A DNA stretch of 64,000 nt, taken from contig CM075101.1 of NCBI GenBank assembly GCA_037576195.1, forward strand, positions 930,001 through 994,000, in the 5' to 3' direction. The notes under the pieces are model-generated. The model was not told the origin of the DNA and made no database searches. It was given only the letters and a program-made list of their open reading frames with translations. Shown here piece by piece: positions 1-13,414 of the stretch; position 1 is the stretch's first letter; each line of letters starts with the position of its first letter. A program made the translations under genes and the position numbers. This stretch comes from Phytoseiulus persimilis. Taxonomy: Eukaryota; Arthropoda; Arachnida; Mesostigmata; Phytoseiidae.

Positions 1-3000
1 GATGAGCACGAGAGCATGAATGAGCTTGGCGTAGATGCGCCTCACGCAGCCGAATATCCGATATGCCAGAATAGCCTGCAAATTATGAAAGAAAAGTCAG
101 TGATGGTCCTCCAAGCAGCTCATCGAACGCGGAAGTGCGTTGACTCTTCTCTAGTCCCGTAGCCGATGGAAGGAACCCGGGAAGAGAGTGAGCCTTCCAC
201 GCGTGTTGTTTGTACACAGCACCCAACTGGCATCGCTTCCCGCAGCACAGATACTCCCAGAAGTGTCGTGGGAACAGTCCGCGGCGATACCACGCGAAAC
301 GCTGCTAAGGAAGCTAGAGAGTACCTGTCCATTCAAGAAAATGAAACCGCCAATCATCAGGATGAAGTGGAGGTTGAACTGTCTCTTGACGTCGTTTCTC
401 CAGGCTATCCCTCCTTCGTAGTGGAAAACCCAGAAAAGCGTCACAGCGAGAATTCCAACGAGCAGCAGCTGAAAATCCGTTTGTCTTTACGTCTCACAAC
501 ATTTCAAAATTAGAGCCAAGTCAGTCGATATGATATTCAGAAAGCCTCTGGTTGTTATTCAGAGGGAACTCACCTCAGCTATGAACGTGAGAAAATTGAG
601 GAAAGCCCTGGCGAAAGAGCCCATGGGCTTATCGAGCATCATCATCCGTCCCTCAGCTTCCTCGTTCACGCGAGTTGGAGGCTTCCTGCATGCAATGAGG
701 AGTGAGCTCAGGAATCAGGTCTCGATCTGATCATTGCCCGTTCGTGCTTTTTGATAAATATCTACGCGACTCATGAGCTTACAAAGGATCGATCAATCTC
801 TTTGTCCGCCGTACGAGAATGGACTACGGCGAACGTTACCGTTCAGATCTGCGAGGATCGTGAGTCGGAAACCTTGTTCTTTATACGATGCTTATCATCC
901 ACAGCTAAGTTCCTTCCTACTTTTGACGTTTCGTCGATGGAGGAAAATCAAATCCCTGATTGTGAGGCGAAAATCTATCCTGGGATTGGGCATTCGTACC
1001 TACATTATTCCGCATAGATTGGGTTTCGACTATCCTGAGTGACAAGTTTCCTTTACTCACAACGAAGATGATGTCGACACACTGAGGATCAACTATATAG
1101 GTCTGTGGTTCACGATTTGAACTTCCCGATTCATTGAATGCGCGCTCCGAAGCTCCCACACGGGCGAATTTTTTTAACAGGAATTTCAACGAAGCCCCCG
1201 TCGCAGACGCTGGCTGAGCTGGTACGGCTCTGTGGGAAGGTATAGAGAGCACTTTGAGGAGAGGAGCTGTCTTCCGGGTTCGAGGCAACCGTGGGGGCGC
1301 GATCGTGTTCAACATGCATGTCAATGGCTCTTCGATCGCCCCTCATGAGCCCGGGTGCCTTCACTGTCCTCCTATACGCAGTAGTTTCTCTCTCTGCGTG
1401 GGCTTTTGTCAAGAAACTCGCTTTGCAACATTGACTTTTTGACATCTCTAGTCGCAATCTATCACGGAACTGTTGTTGCTCGTTCTCCCTCTAAGCGCGT
1501 CGCCACCGTTAAGCGATGGTTGTGGTCGGTTCTGAGCGGCGAATTTGAGGAATACATGTATAACAAATGAATGATCAGGCGGCCCAGAGTCAACCGAAGA
1601 TGAGATGTGGTGCTGGGCTAAACAATGCATTCGAATGATCACGTACCAGGCTATGATTGCCATCAAAACTGTCTCGGGGCTTGCGGTGAATTTGGGGGCC
1701 CGCGCCTCATTGTGGCCCAAGAACAGACAGCAGCGAAACTTTCACGTTCACACAGCATGCATGCAGTCATTGCTCCGACTGAACAGTAGCCGGGCACCCT
1801 GGCAGGCGGGCATGCGTGCCGCCAGTTGACTGCTTCCCTCGATGGCGTGCCGGCCTGTGAAGACTCCCCTCATCCGCAAATCCATCGATCCGCAATGGAA
1901 CGTCTGGGGGAGGTATCGGCTCGGTTTTGACTCCGAGCCTGAGGAGCCGCGTGATTAACGCCGAACAACTTCATCAGAAGAAGGAGAGCATCATCGCTCG
2001 CGGAAAGGTTGCGCTCGAATCGGCGAAAATTTCAGCTCCAACGTGATCTTGCGTGAGGGAATCGTCGAGGAACACTCGTTGCGGGATGGCGAATGCAAGA
2101 TGCTTCCGCGAACGGTTCTGCTGCTAACACCCGCCTCATTGAAGTCGTCGACCTATCCCCTTCCGATCCGCTACTGGCTTAACCATCTTGCGGCCAGACG
2201 CCGATTTCACTCCAACTGTCTGAGGCTACGCTCCCGCAGATTACCCCGCTGGGTTCAAAGTTGCCGGCCGAATGCGGGGCACTTCGCTCTCGTTTTTCTT
2301 TAGGTCAAGTCTGTCCCGGCGTGATTGAGGATCCACTTCATCGTTCTCGCAGTCGCGTCATCGACGAACGATTTGCGGAGGAAGTCTGCTTCTGCAGCGA
2401 CAGTGAAGGACGTCTTAGTATTGCAAAGTACGAGCTCCGACTGAAACTCATTTTAAGGCAATGAGGTTGCCCGTTGGACAAACCTGTCTCCCGAAACTCG
2501 TCATCCAGTGAATCGATCCAGGTCGCGGCCGTGGAATACACTCCAGATAACCAAACGACGTCGTTCATGCCCATCGTGATGAAGATGCTCAATGCCAGCG
2601 AGGAGTCAGTTCGATGTGAACGAAGTTTTGCGCGATCGAAGGCCGTGTTGGTATCACAAATATGAGGTTAATGCTTCGAAGTTGATGTTCTTCCCCCCCA
2701 TCCGTTAAACACGAGCCCCGATGCGCTGCCGCTGGTTTTTCTGCTTACTGCAACCGATCACGAGCGCGATGCCAACATTATGACGGAAGGAATCTTTTTG
2801 CCGCGTTGATAAGCGCTCGATGTGCCCCAAGGTCCTACGAAGTTGAGCCATTTGGCTCCAGCAGCAGTCTGTGCCCAAGAGGCTTGTTCCGTACGATTTT
2901 TCTGATCTGCTCCCAGCACTCCAGTTTTTCGGCGCGCTGCAAAGAGCATTTTGGCTCGTTTTGATACTTGATAGAGACAAAGTACGAAACCAGTAATCTT

Positions 3001-6000
3001 GCGGAGTTCCCCCTCCCCCTATTTACCTTGACGAAGTCACGCACAACTTCTATACGACTGTAATCTTTACTATTGGAGGCGAAAGGCCCAAGTCGTACCC
3101 GAGTTCCCGAAGCGAGTCGCTACAAACTGAGCGCATTCCATCATTCGAGAAAACTTCGAAACCAACTTCGATCCCTCAGTGGTCATGCTGCAGCGCGGCC
3201 GAAAATAGCGCGCGTTGCTGCAAGTTTGAGCGATCGCGCGAAGTTTTCAGCAAAACTCGGTGTTTTCTGTAGAACATCCTCTACAACAGGAGAGCTTACT
3301 CACTTTCGCAGGATTGGGGAGACGTCTTGTACACTCTCCGTCTCTTCCTTCTCCACACAAGGTTCAGTCGCGCTGTGGGTCGCTTTGCATCGCGTACAGT
3401 AAACGCCGCTGTCAGCGGGGGATCCGAGTCGTCTCGAAGAGTGCTCGGAATAGGCGCTGTTCGATTTTGGAGTTCCAGCGAGACGGTTCGGGGAGTTTTC
3501 CTCACTCGCCAAATCGTCAGAAGCCACCATCGAGGTCGCGGAATCTCTAGTAGAACGTCGTTCGAGCGTGCTCAGATTACTGATCATTTTGATGTCCTCG
3601 GGATTGGTCGCGAACAGTATCATTTTCGACATGACGGAGCTTGGCAGGAGAATCCGTTGTATTCCAAGCGATCGGAAAACCGGCGTTGAGAACAAGTGCC
3701 ACAAAAGTCCAAAATGAAGCTGCGTCCGATGGGCCGGCGAGATCCGCCGTCGCGGTGGCCATCTTCCTGACTTGGGGGAGTGGGATCACTGCCGCCAGGG
3801 TCAGCTACAGTGAGGAGAAGGTTTTTTTTGACCAAGTCTTCTCTCCCTTGGCTATCTACTGGATTCTACGAGGCAAACTTCGAAACGCTCAGATGCTCAA
3901 CATCGAACGCTCACTTGATGTTCATCGACGACTGCGCTCGCTTGTGCCTCGGAACACCATAGTCGAATGGTAACGGGCACGCGCATTGATAGATTCCGCT
4001 CGTGATACGGCCGCGAGGCGTAAAAGTTTCATCCGGAGAGCTATCTGTCCAAAGAAACGCCGTATGCATGCACTGGCGCTTCGGAGCGACGCCACTGTAC
4101 ACATTCGGAATCGATTTCAAATCCATATCGCCTCATTACCCTAAGCGATTCTTTCGCTTTTTCTTCCCCAAGCGCCAAGCTATGAAGCCAAGACTCACGG
4201 AGCTGCTCTGATTGATCACAATAGTTATTCAAATCGCGCGATCGATACGGAGTTTCAGTGGAATCCGGCTGTGTCTGCTACTGTTTGAGCTCGGAGTAGC
4301 GCAGCTCACTTCGGAGCGCGAACTTGTGAGAACCGCCACTGTGCTCGAATCCATTTTCTGCCGTCGGACCATCGCAGTCAATCGGCAGATCAGCACTTAG
4401 GAAACGGTGAATCGATTTCCGGTCGCGGCTGTGCACGAGAAACACAAATTCTTATGCGATATTACTCCAGGGAGTCCCAAGTAGAGCGGGCGAGAATATC
4501 TGTTGCGGAAGCTGCGTGTGACTTACGAACAGATCGTCGAACCGACCGCCGAACCGACAGGCGAAGAAATGGAAACACGCACATAAAACAGACAACACTA
4601 AACGCCTCGATAACCAACACCTACATCGTCGCGAGGGATCGGAAGAAGCGGATGAGTCGCGTAACATGTCGTCAGAGCCCACAGCTGTACAACGGGAAAA
4701 TCAATAATTTCTTGAGAAGATTCAAAAATCTCACGATGACATGTGGAAACCTTTTTCCTTGACCACCAGTGGAAGGTCGATCCGCGCAAGTGGGTCTTTG
4801 TAAGACTGTCATCCAACGTGTGGACCATCTAGATTTTCGCCCAATCCCTTAGCCACGGCGGAAATCCGACAAGGATTAAATATGTCCCGCTCTCTTATAG
4901 AATGTTTACCTAGACAGCGCAAACCACGGTCTGCAGAATGCTAAGGTCAAACTGCGTCCTGAAGTAGGCACTCGATCCAAGCCGATCGATGCGCCTCAAA
5001 AACATTCCCCACGACTTGATCTATAGTTTGAGGAACATGTGTTTCTGGACCGTGTTCAGTGAGCGGATCGACTCGCCACCGTACACGAAACTCGTAGGTT
5101 GCCTGGAATATCCTCGCTGACCAACACAGTTGCTCGCCGGCAGCACCTACACTGATCAACAGCCGGCTAAATTCCGGTTGACTCGCTGACTGGTCGAGTG
5201 TTTGAATGGCTGCTCTGGTGGGTAAACCTCTACTTTTTACCAGTTCTGCGCTATGTCGTTTGGAAATTCGTCGTGTTGTTATTTCACGGACGTTGGTTGA
5301 CAACGGAGGGCGCGCCGGGCATTAGAGCTACCATTCGGCTTCGATTATTATGCTCAGCTCACCAGCCAGACGGTATCGGAGGAAGAGAAATCCACCATTT
5401 CGCAAAAATCCTCCTGTTTCCTGCGCGAAAACCCGACTTGACGGTACGGGAACCATCCTTCTCCCGCGGAGCTGATCCCTGAACTTGCGGCTTTCGTTCG
5501 TTGGAGTACGACACCAACGAATCGCTCAGCAGTGAGCAGACGGTCGGCTTGAAAGTGCCAACAACCCCAGTAGAGGGCCTTGTATGTGTAAGAAACTGGA
5601 TTGTCACTTGGACTGTCGTAGCTAAGTTTTTGTCGTATTTTCTGGCGTTTCCGCGAGCTGGCCTGGAGGGACCTTGAGCTGTGTGAGTTCATTGGAGAGC
5701 ATTTCGCTCCGACGAGAATAATGTCACAAAAAAGAGCGCATCTATTTATTTCAGGAACTCGGAGGTATCTATCAAATCGCGTGGCTTCTGGGAGTAAATT
5801 TGAGCTGGATTCGACCAATTGCAGCAGCACACAATCAATTTGCAGACAATTGAAGGGAGCCTCTCTGTGCTCGATCAACTGGGTGATCTCGGAAATTTCG
5901 TAAATGATCGTTTACGAAAGGGGGGGACGTTCTGCAGGTGGAGCCTTTCTCGTTTCCTTTCTCGCGACCATCTTGTTTTTCTCCGCATCCTTGACGACGT

Positions 6001-9000
6001 GCGAGAACGAAGAGGCCGACGACATTGTTAACATCAGCAATGCGGCATCCAGAAAAAAGAGTGATTCTGATATTGGTGTCGCCCAACGTATCAATTGGTA
6101 TTCGACGTACGGCCGAAGGTCCTGTGCCCGATGGATGCGGAGTCGGCCGAGTTGTGCACGCGCGCGATCTGACCGTCGCCGTAACAAAAGGTTCGAGGGC
6201 CCATGTTGCAATCCTAATAGAGGTACGATCATCCGATTCGAGGCGGAGAAATAATTGTCTCACAGAAATTGGAACAGTAGATAATACTGAGCCCGTCGGC
6301 CGTCCGTTGTCAGAAGACGTTGGCAGAGGCGTGCCATTTCTCGTCTCATCAAGACTTCAGCCAGTTAATTTACGCTTTCGCGATTCATTGAGATCGATGG
6401 TTAAGATAGAGTCTCGAATAATAGATGGGGCTGCGAGAAATCTCGATTGAGGAAACCGAGTCGGAGCTCTCTTGGAAGGAGGAGTAACATTGATCACCTA
6501 GTTCAGATCAGACGAATCACGGGCAGTCGAAATTACCTAAGCGTCACGATGGAAACACGGAGGATATCCGTGAAGACGAGAGTTTCCAGCCCGCAGTTTC
6601 GCAATCGCGGCCCACTATGCGGTTTTGCTTCCATTCAAAGGAGAAGAACTTGATTTGGTGATGACCACGGCGCTGACTGCCGTAGCTGTTGCTCGAGAAA
6701 GTGCGTCCAAGCGCGAGCTGCAACCGGAGCCCGGAAGTGCTTTCCTGCTTGCCTAGCCGTCAGCCAGCCGACCCGCCTGATGCGAAAAACCGCACCCGAG
6801 AGGAAAAGTAGAATCGTGCGAAAGACAAAGCGCCATGCTCAATCGTCAGACCAGAACCGTCTCCACTGAATCGATGATGGAGTTATCCGAAAATTATTCA
6901 GAGGAGTCTCACCTTCTCTGGAGGAAGCGGAATTCGCGGTTGTTGGTGGCGATTTAAATGAGCGCAACGAATAAGCCTCTGTTGAATCAAACAATTCGCG
7001 GACACCAATCGATCCAACTGTTATTGGTCCCTTCGCATGAGGCATTCAGCATCGACAGAAAATCCCTCTCTATCACATATCATTGTGCCACTTTGTTTTG
7101 CGTTCTTAGCTGATTAGCCAGCCGAAGGATGCGTTTGAGGTCGCGTCTGACGCCGTTTGAGAGAAACTCTGAAGCGACACTTGATCTGTACGAGAAGACT
7201 CACATACTGATGAGCTGATTCCACTGTCCCAATAAACGAACCTTATCTCAGTCATCGAAACGCTTGCTTTTCAGCATAGCGAGCGGGGTCACAATAAAGT
7301 TTGACGCTTACATCTTCAACTACGAAAGTTCTACGTTCCTCCAATGTTTGAGGAATCGATACTCATAGAGAACAACTGGCGCTTCGCTCAGAGCCCCCGA
7401 TTGCGTTCTGATCTGTGGTATACTAAGAATCAGTTTCTGAGAACTCACGCGCGATGTGACCTGGAGACTCGTTTCTCCATTGCAGCATGGGAACTCGATG
7501 ATCCGTTTTCCATCGTGGCCTACTGGAGCCCCGATCACCTCAGCTGATCGCCTGAGACCTCTTTTCTGATCGCACTCACGGTCAGGGCTTATCAATTTGC
7601 GGAAACACGACCTATCCACGAGGCGCGAGCGCGGCTCCACTAAGGTTTACGCACGAAACGGAACACGCGCGAAAATTCAGAAGATAACTGAAGATCAAGA
7701 ACCATAGAGGCTGTGGCTCGCAGAGCTATCCAGCTTGAAGCAAGAAATGTTTTCCCGAAGTTGTCTGAGATCCGCTGGATCAATCGTGGACAACTACGCG
7801 CGAAGAGGGGCGAGGGGGACGCGAACGCTGGCAAGGGTCCATGTATACTGGCGAATCGCTGCCATAATGGAAAGCAGACGCAATCCGGGTGCCAATGGTT
7901 GGACGAAATCCTACGTTTGCTCCTTATGTTCGCATTCGCGATTCACGGGCTTTTCTCAGTTCGGAACTGGTCAATGACCTCCGAGCGATTACTTATGTGC
8001 ATTTGCTCACGGGAGCACACTGCAACACACAACTTGTATCGATGTAGCTCGTTTCTTCTGCGAGATCTCCTGAGCTTTGTCCGAGTTTATGAGCCTTCGA
8101 TCGACGTGAACCACCATTGATACCTTGAGCTTCACCGCTCAAGATCAATGTTTCGACTGAAATGCGGAATGGAAGCAGACAAACGAGAGCAAGCGAATGA
8201 ATGCGATCCCGTGTGAAAGAGAGGGGAAATTCCCATGGAAATCGCCCAGGGAGAAAGTATGCTTCGCCTTCGAAGGCTGCATCTCTTGTGAAGATTCCGG
8301 GCTAAGTGGTTGAATCCATTCGTTGTCAAGCATAAGAGTCTACCTAAGTTGCCCGAATAGCCGATACCGTGCAATAAACGAATAGCATCATGCAGGACTT
8401 GACATCGAAGGGACACATCGGGACGGATGCGGCCACCGCGAGACCGAGGACGACAGGAAGTGAAAATATCACACTCGAGCTTATGAACACGTGGCGAGAG
8501 CTGTATTATTATTATTTCTGGAACAGAGGAAAATCCGAGCCTTTTATTTCCGCGATGCGCGACGAACCACGACGGAATGCCTTGGAATCGACTGAACTCC
8601 TCGCCATAGGGCCCGTGACTGGATGAATCGATACCCCATCCGCCCCAGCTCACGAAATCCGTCGCGGTTGACCACACCGCTCTTCCAAGGACGCAGCTGG
8701 CCTCTCGGAGCCGCAACTTGTCCATGATATCCCTGCCGTCTTGGAATCAAAGAACGCGTCAGTCTTCGTTCCATGCCCCTCGTCGCAACTGGTTGAGAGT
8801 AGCCCATGTCGAACTGCCTTAAAACACTGCGGGAAGAAACCGGCCTCAGGAACGTGCTCTGACGGGATTCGCGCTGGATCCGTCGAAGGATTGAGTGTTC
8901 TGAAACTTTTCGACAGAAATCTCCGAGAGCTGTTTGGCCAGCCGATTTCCACCACTGGGATTTCTTCGCCTCATCGTTGAAGACGTGAGGTTTTCTACTC

Positions 9001-9881
9001 GAACAATGTTCTTCAGGAGGCCGTTCGAGTCGTCTCTGGCAGAGGTCCCAGAGAGCTCGCTCAGCAAATCTTCGTTGAGCCGGGCATCATCCTCCACCTT
9101 GGTCTCGTCAAATGATGTTTCTGTGTCTTCATTCACAGAGATCCGCCCCAAGCATCTCCCCGCTGCCGCCGTCCACATGACAGTAAGGTCTTGAGGTTCT
9201 TGCCAAGCGGCACTTGTGAAAAGTTGAAGTTCGTTGGAACAAGCTTCTACTCTTAGAATGACAACATGGTGTGCCAATGCACGAACTTCGAGTCAGCAGC
9301 TGTCCAAGGGAGCGATTCTCTCACTGCCTCACCTCAAACATCTCGGACCGAGTTCGGTGATCATCCGCTCTCAAAATCACCCTGAAAATTTAGCACAAGG
9401 AGGGCGGGCAGTTTTTGTTGAGCGCTTGCACGGCAATTCACGACATTCTCCCTGGTAGGTTCAGCCAAAAGTATCGAAAAGCAAATGTTATCGTATTCGG
9501 GTGTGGGAGAGCCCTTCTTAAAGAGGGATTCCAGTTGCCGCATGAGAAAATTCTTTCTCTTTTGCCCTTTGGCATATTGTGTCGCTGTCTCTGATCCCAA
9601 CCTCACCTCCCGAAAATTTGTCCAGTTTGACATCGATCAGCCACCCAAAGTCGAAAATGATCGGGTAGCAGTTTGTTCTTTCGTCAGGCTCAATACATAT
9701 ATTTCGACTAGAAAGAGATAGAGGGCGCGGTCAGCCCCGAGAACCAAAGTACTGCATGAATCATATGCATCATTGCGGTGCGAAAATATATTCTGCAATC
9801 CCAATAACAAATCAACAGTTTCAGCTCATGTCGACAGCCAGCAATCCGCTTTTGCTTGGCTCCAGTGCACAGATTCCGTTA
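1..9881. other. Gene-poor stretch; no supported gene
   Basis: Both strands contain only scattered open frames of at most about 200 codons. Several frames are often open over the same bases, as expected by chance in DNA of even base composition. None of the translations shows a domain I recognise, and I found no chain of phase-compatible exons. A small coding exon, a 5' leader exon or a non-coding RNA could be hidden here. The right end adjoins the 3' end of the glyoxalase gene, whose poly(A) signal I could not place with confidence. Confidence 0.5.
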
Positions 9882-10757
9882 TCAGACACTTCTGTTGTTG
9901 AATATCTCGATCCAGTAGCCGTCCGGATCCTGGATGAAGGCGATGGTCTTCATTTTTCCATCGGTCGGTTTTTTGACGAACTTGACGCCCAATTTCTCGA
10001 AACGTTCGCACGCTTTCGCAACATCGGGGACCATGATACCAATGTGACCGAAGCCACGGGGCTCCGTATTTCCTGGAAAATCATTGAAAGTAAAATCATC
10101 TGCACCCCGATGTATGATTTTGCGAGAAGAAACTTGAGCATTAATGAATGAAAACTGAGAGGCTGAATTACCATTATGATAACCTTTGAAGTCAGGATCA
10201 GATTCGGTGCCCCAGTTGTGTGTCAGTTCGACGGTGGCCCTGCGGGAGAAAGTCCACTCTCTCCGCTCTTTCAAATCCTCTGGGATCTGTATTAATCGAG
10301 AGGCCTCTAAGCATGTGTACGTCGGACTTCGGACCAGCTCGTTCCAGAAGATAGCTGACATGCTTCTCGCATACTCATTCCAACATAATTTGCCCTCTGT
10401 CAACACAAACCTCTGTTGGGTCCTCATAACCCATGAAAAACAGCGAAAACTTCATATCCGGGAAATCGAGCTTCTGTAGCAACGTCATCCCTGGAAAGGA
10501 CCCCACTTCGGATTCATTCACCCGCCGAAAGACACAGACTGCGAAGTATAGTCTTGACTGTGCCTACTGCTCAGAAATACTATCCAGTATCTCGATTTCA
10601 GCAACCGGGCTTGCTCACCAAGAACTCTGGTATAGAAGTCGAGGGATGGTCGCGGGTCCTTGATTCGATACATGGTCTGTTGCATCAGGAAGTCCTTCGT
10701 CTCTTCTGCCGGTGGGGTGCACAGCGCCTCAACTTCAGATTCGGTGAGGATTGACAT
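9882..10757 (-). CDS. GLO1: Lactoylglutathione lyase (glyoxalase I), 4 exons
   Basis: Glyoxalase I is a cytosolic Zn enzyme that isomerises the methylglyoxal-glutathione hemithioacetal to S-lactoylglutathione. The coding exons are 10619-10757, 10411-10490, 10172-10286 and 9882-10072. All joins use GT-AG sites with matching phases and give 174 residues, close to the roughly 184 of human GLO1. Near-identical family segments are visible: TKDF-type start of the fold followed by LDFYTRVLG (residues 39-47), ELTHNWG (93-99), RGFGHIG (117-123), GVKFVKKP (140-147) and [12 protein letters not shown] (157-168). The four metal ligands of the family align to Gln27, Glu93, His121 and Glu167, so it should be active. 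The ATG at 10757 is the only one near the family N-terminus. Intron 3 (10073-10171, 99 nt) is in frame and stop-free. The gene is divergent from mevalonate kinase. Confidence 0.97.
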
Positions 10758-11155
10758 TTTGTTCCTTCTCCGTTGACCGGCGTTTGTGCCCTGTTCTCAT
10801 ATGAGCGCGTTGGATTCGCTCAGACGATTGCGAAGGCCGGGCCTAGAAGGCTGCATAGAAGCTTCGCCGAGTCTTTCATCGGTCATATGGTTCGAGCACA
10901 TCAACAATACCATCATCTGTGTCCAAACAATCTGCTCTCTGACGCTCGGGCACTGGCTCGAGAGCGGTGATCAAAACCCGTCAGCTCGTACAATCGCTAC
11001 CGCTCAGCGCTCCTCCGGACAGTAGATGATTCCCTCAACTTCACTCTCCTGCGGGAGGGTGAACATGTGTCCCTTCGGCTCCGTACTTCTCGCTCAGAGA
11101 AGATTCAGTAGTTGACCCAGCTAACAGAACGTTCGCCGGGTCATCAGCACCAGAC
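10758..11155. promoter_or_regulatory. Shared intergenic promoter region of GLO1 and MVK
   Basis: Only 398 bp separate the start codon of GLO1 (minus) from that of MVK (plus). Both 5' leaders and both core promoters should therefore lie here unless upstream non-coding exons exist. I see no convincing TATA box. The placement is seen directly; bidirectional use is inferred. Confidence 0.5.
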
Positions 11156-13007
11156 ATGCAGTTTGGGGTCAGTGTTCCAGGCAAGGTGATACTGCACGGT
11201 GAGCACGCTGTTGTTTACGGAAAGGTGAGACCATTATCTGGGTGCCTACTCGGAGTTCCACGACAAGCTCCGCAGCTGTTGAGGAGCACTCGAGTCGAAT
11301 TCAATTACCCATCAAAAAGTTAGCTCAGGACATGTTTGAAATTGGAAACTCTGCACAGGCTGCCGTGGCGGTCAGTATCAACCTGAGAACTGTAGCTCGC
11401 GTTGAGGAATGCCCCGACGTTGTTCTGCAGCTAACCAATTTCGAGCAAGAATTCACTTGGAATCTGGACAAGTTCGATGAGTTACACGATGTGTCATTCG
11501 GTGAGTCTTGGGATTCATCTATCGGACATGAAATCCTCGGTTGATAGCTCCAAAAAATTACGTATGAATTTCTAATATAGCACCGGATGAATGTTTCATG
11601 TGTGTTTCCGCTGGGTTTTTTGAAGGCGACGAAGAAGTAGCACAGCCGAACGAACAGCTCCTCGAGAGACTCCACGAAGTCTTCGATATCAGTCCACAGA
11701 GTAAATGTTACGGAAGCCAGATCACATTCCTATTCCTCTACTCGGCTATAGCCCGGAAAACGTCTGGGTACGTAATGAAATTTCTCTCCAGGCATACAAT
11801 GTTTCTATCGTTTCATGAATTACCTGAAAGATTTCCCCGGTCACTATTTGTCATGACGACACGATCGCTTCAAGTCTAGTGGTGCCAAACAAGGAAAGTC
11901 AAGCTGAATCGGAAGGAAGACCTTCCCTCTTCGCATAACGGAAGGACCTTTTCTCATCGTAGGCGGTTCGTTGGTGCTAAGATTTCCGTGTGCTCCCCAT
12001 TGCCGATCGGTGGTGGGTTGGGATCAAGTGCTGCGTACTCTGTTGCGATTTCTGCGGCCGTTCTTCGACTGTACGGTGCTATTCAGTCCACTGAAGGTAT
12101 TCCAGAAGAGAAGGTGCGTCCAGCGAATTGACCGAACAATCATCTTCACTCATCTAGTTCCTCTCTTCATTCTGGCCTCCGGGGAAGCACATTTCCTCTT
12201 TGGTTTTCTTCCAGGACCTCTCTCTCATCAGCCAGTGGTCGTTCCAGTCGGAAACGATCCTCCACGGGAAGCCTTCAGGGATCGACAATTCAGTATGCAC
12301 GTTCGGGGGTGCTCTGATTTTTCGTAAAGGCAAAATTCAGGAAATCAGTTGCCGGTGGGTTAAACTCGAGCCTGGATCGGCACGTTTTCAAACTACTAGA
12401 AGCTCGTTTGAGGATATGTCCCTTTTCTATCTGTTGCAGAATTCCTCTGTATAAAATATTGTTGGTGAACACGAAGGTCGCAAGAAACACAAAAATGCTG
12501 GTTGCATTGGTAAAGAGCCGAGCCGAGCGTCACCGAAAGGTGCTTAGCGCCGTTCTCGATGCTATCGACGAGATCTCCTCCCAGTGCTGGACAAACCTCA
12601 AGAACTCAAGCCTGACCAACGACCAACAATACCAAGCAGCGGCCGTGAGTATGAGCCCGCTTGTATCGAACCATCCCGAGCGGTGATATCTTGCGGTGGG
12701 CTCTAAAGATCGCTTCGCATTTCAGGAGTTGATCGCAATCAATCATCAGCTGATGAATGCTGTCGGCGTCGGTCACCCACAGCTCGACAAGATGGTTTCT
12801 CTGGCTAACGCGTTAGGGTTCTCATCCAAACTGACTGGTGCAGGAGGCGGAGGCTGCGGATTCGTACTGGTCGACATTTCTGACTCAGCGGACGAAGCCA
12901 GTACTCCAAATGAACAAGTGGATTCACTCAAAGTTCAGCTAGAAGAAAATGACATGCAATGTTGGGAGGTTGCCATGGGCTGTCCGGGTATCACATTCCT
13001 AGCTTGA
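11156..13007 (+). CDS. MVK: Mevalonate kinase, 7 exons
   Basis: This GHMP-family kinase phosphorylates mevalonate with ATP, an early step of isoprenoid synthesis (in arthropods feeding juvenile hormone, dolichol, ubiquinone and prenylation). Exons are 11156-11224, 11359-11500, 11581-11767, 11963-12113, 12215-12354, 12440-12644 and 12726-13007. The sum is 1176 nt, giving 391 residues against 396 in human. Exon 1 carries PGKVILHGEHAVVYGK (residues 8-23) with the family Lys at position 10. Exon 4 carries the ATP-binding loop IGGGLGSSAAYS (148-159). Exon 5 carries ETILHGKPSGIDN, where Glu196 and Asp207 match the human catalytic Glu193/Asp204 pair. The last exon holds the third GHMP motif KLTGAGGGGCG. 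The exon 3 acceptor at 11581 is the least certain boundary; it is supported by phase only. Every key residue is present, so the gene looks intact. Confidence 0.97.
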
Positions 13008-13408
13008 ATCAATGGCTCGTGCATATCATACAAGATCGATCGTGCTTCCGCACTCTGGTAGCCCTACGCATAGTTAGAGCATATTTTCGTGAGTTTACGT
13101 TCTACTCCGAACCTTTGAAATTCGGAGGATTCAAGTCCATGTCGCCTATAATGTCACTCCACCCAGCCAACTATGCACATGACATCGCCTTTGTAAAAGA
13201 TGTTGGACCAATGTTTTCCTGACGTGGACGGATGATTTCACTGCAGAAAGTTGTTGCTTCTTCTGCTCGTTTCGGAGGAGCTACAGATACTTTATTGAAG
13301 TTGAACCTCAAAGTAACTTTGTAAAAGTAGATATGCGCTGTGAATGACCCTTCATGGCCATGGCAGTTTAACCCTTGTTCCTATGGTAAGTGACAGCGGA
13401 TGAGAGCG

Positions 13409-13414
13409 AATAAA
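13409..13414 (+). terminator. Candidate poly(A) signal AATAAA for MVK
   Basis: A canonical AATAAA lies about 400 bp after the MVK stop codon on the same strand, which would give a 3' UTR of roughly 0.4 kb. No cDNA is available to confirm use. Confidence 0.5.

Noticed and set aside
5354-6450. Overlapping frames of 106-174 codons on both strands
   Set aside because: Different frames on both strands are open over the same bases, which points to low stop density rather than coding.
8132-8725. 197-codon minus frame, the longest outside known genes
   Set aside because: No recognisable domain or splice partners. Frames of this length are expected a few times by chance in 64 kb of six-frame sequence.
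8846-9277. Minus frame with an acidic, Ser/Asn-rich, protein-like composition just 3' of GLO1; a further open stretch lies at about 9603-9709 minus
   Set aside because: I could not link the two with matching splice phases, the opposite strand is open over the same bases, and no family is recognised. It may merit an RNA-seq check, but I do not support it as a gene.
9882-10427. Single 181-codon minus frame over GLO1
   Set aside because: It reads through GLO1 introns; splicing as listed restores the family sequence, so this is not a separate gene.
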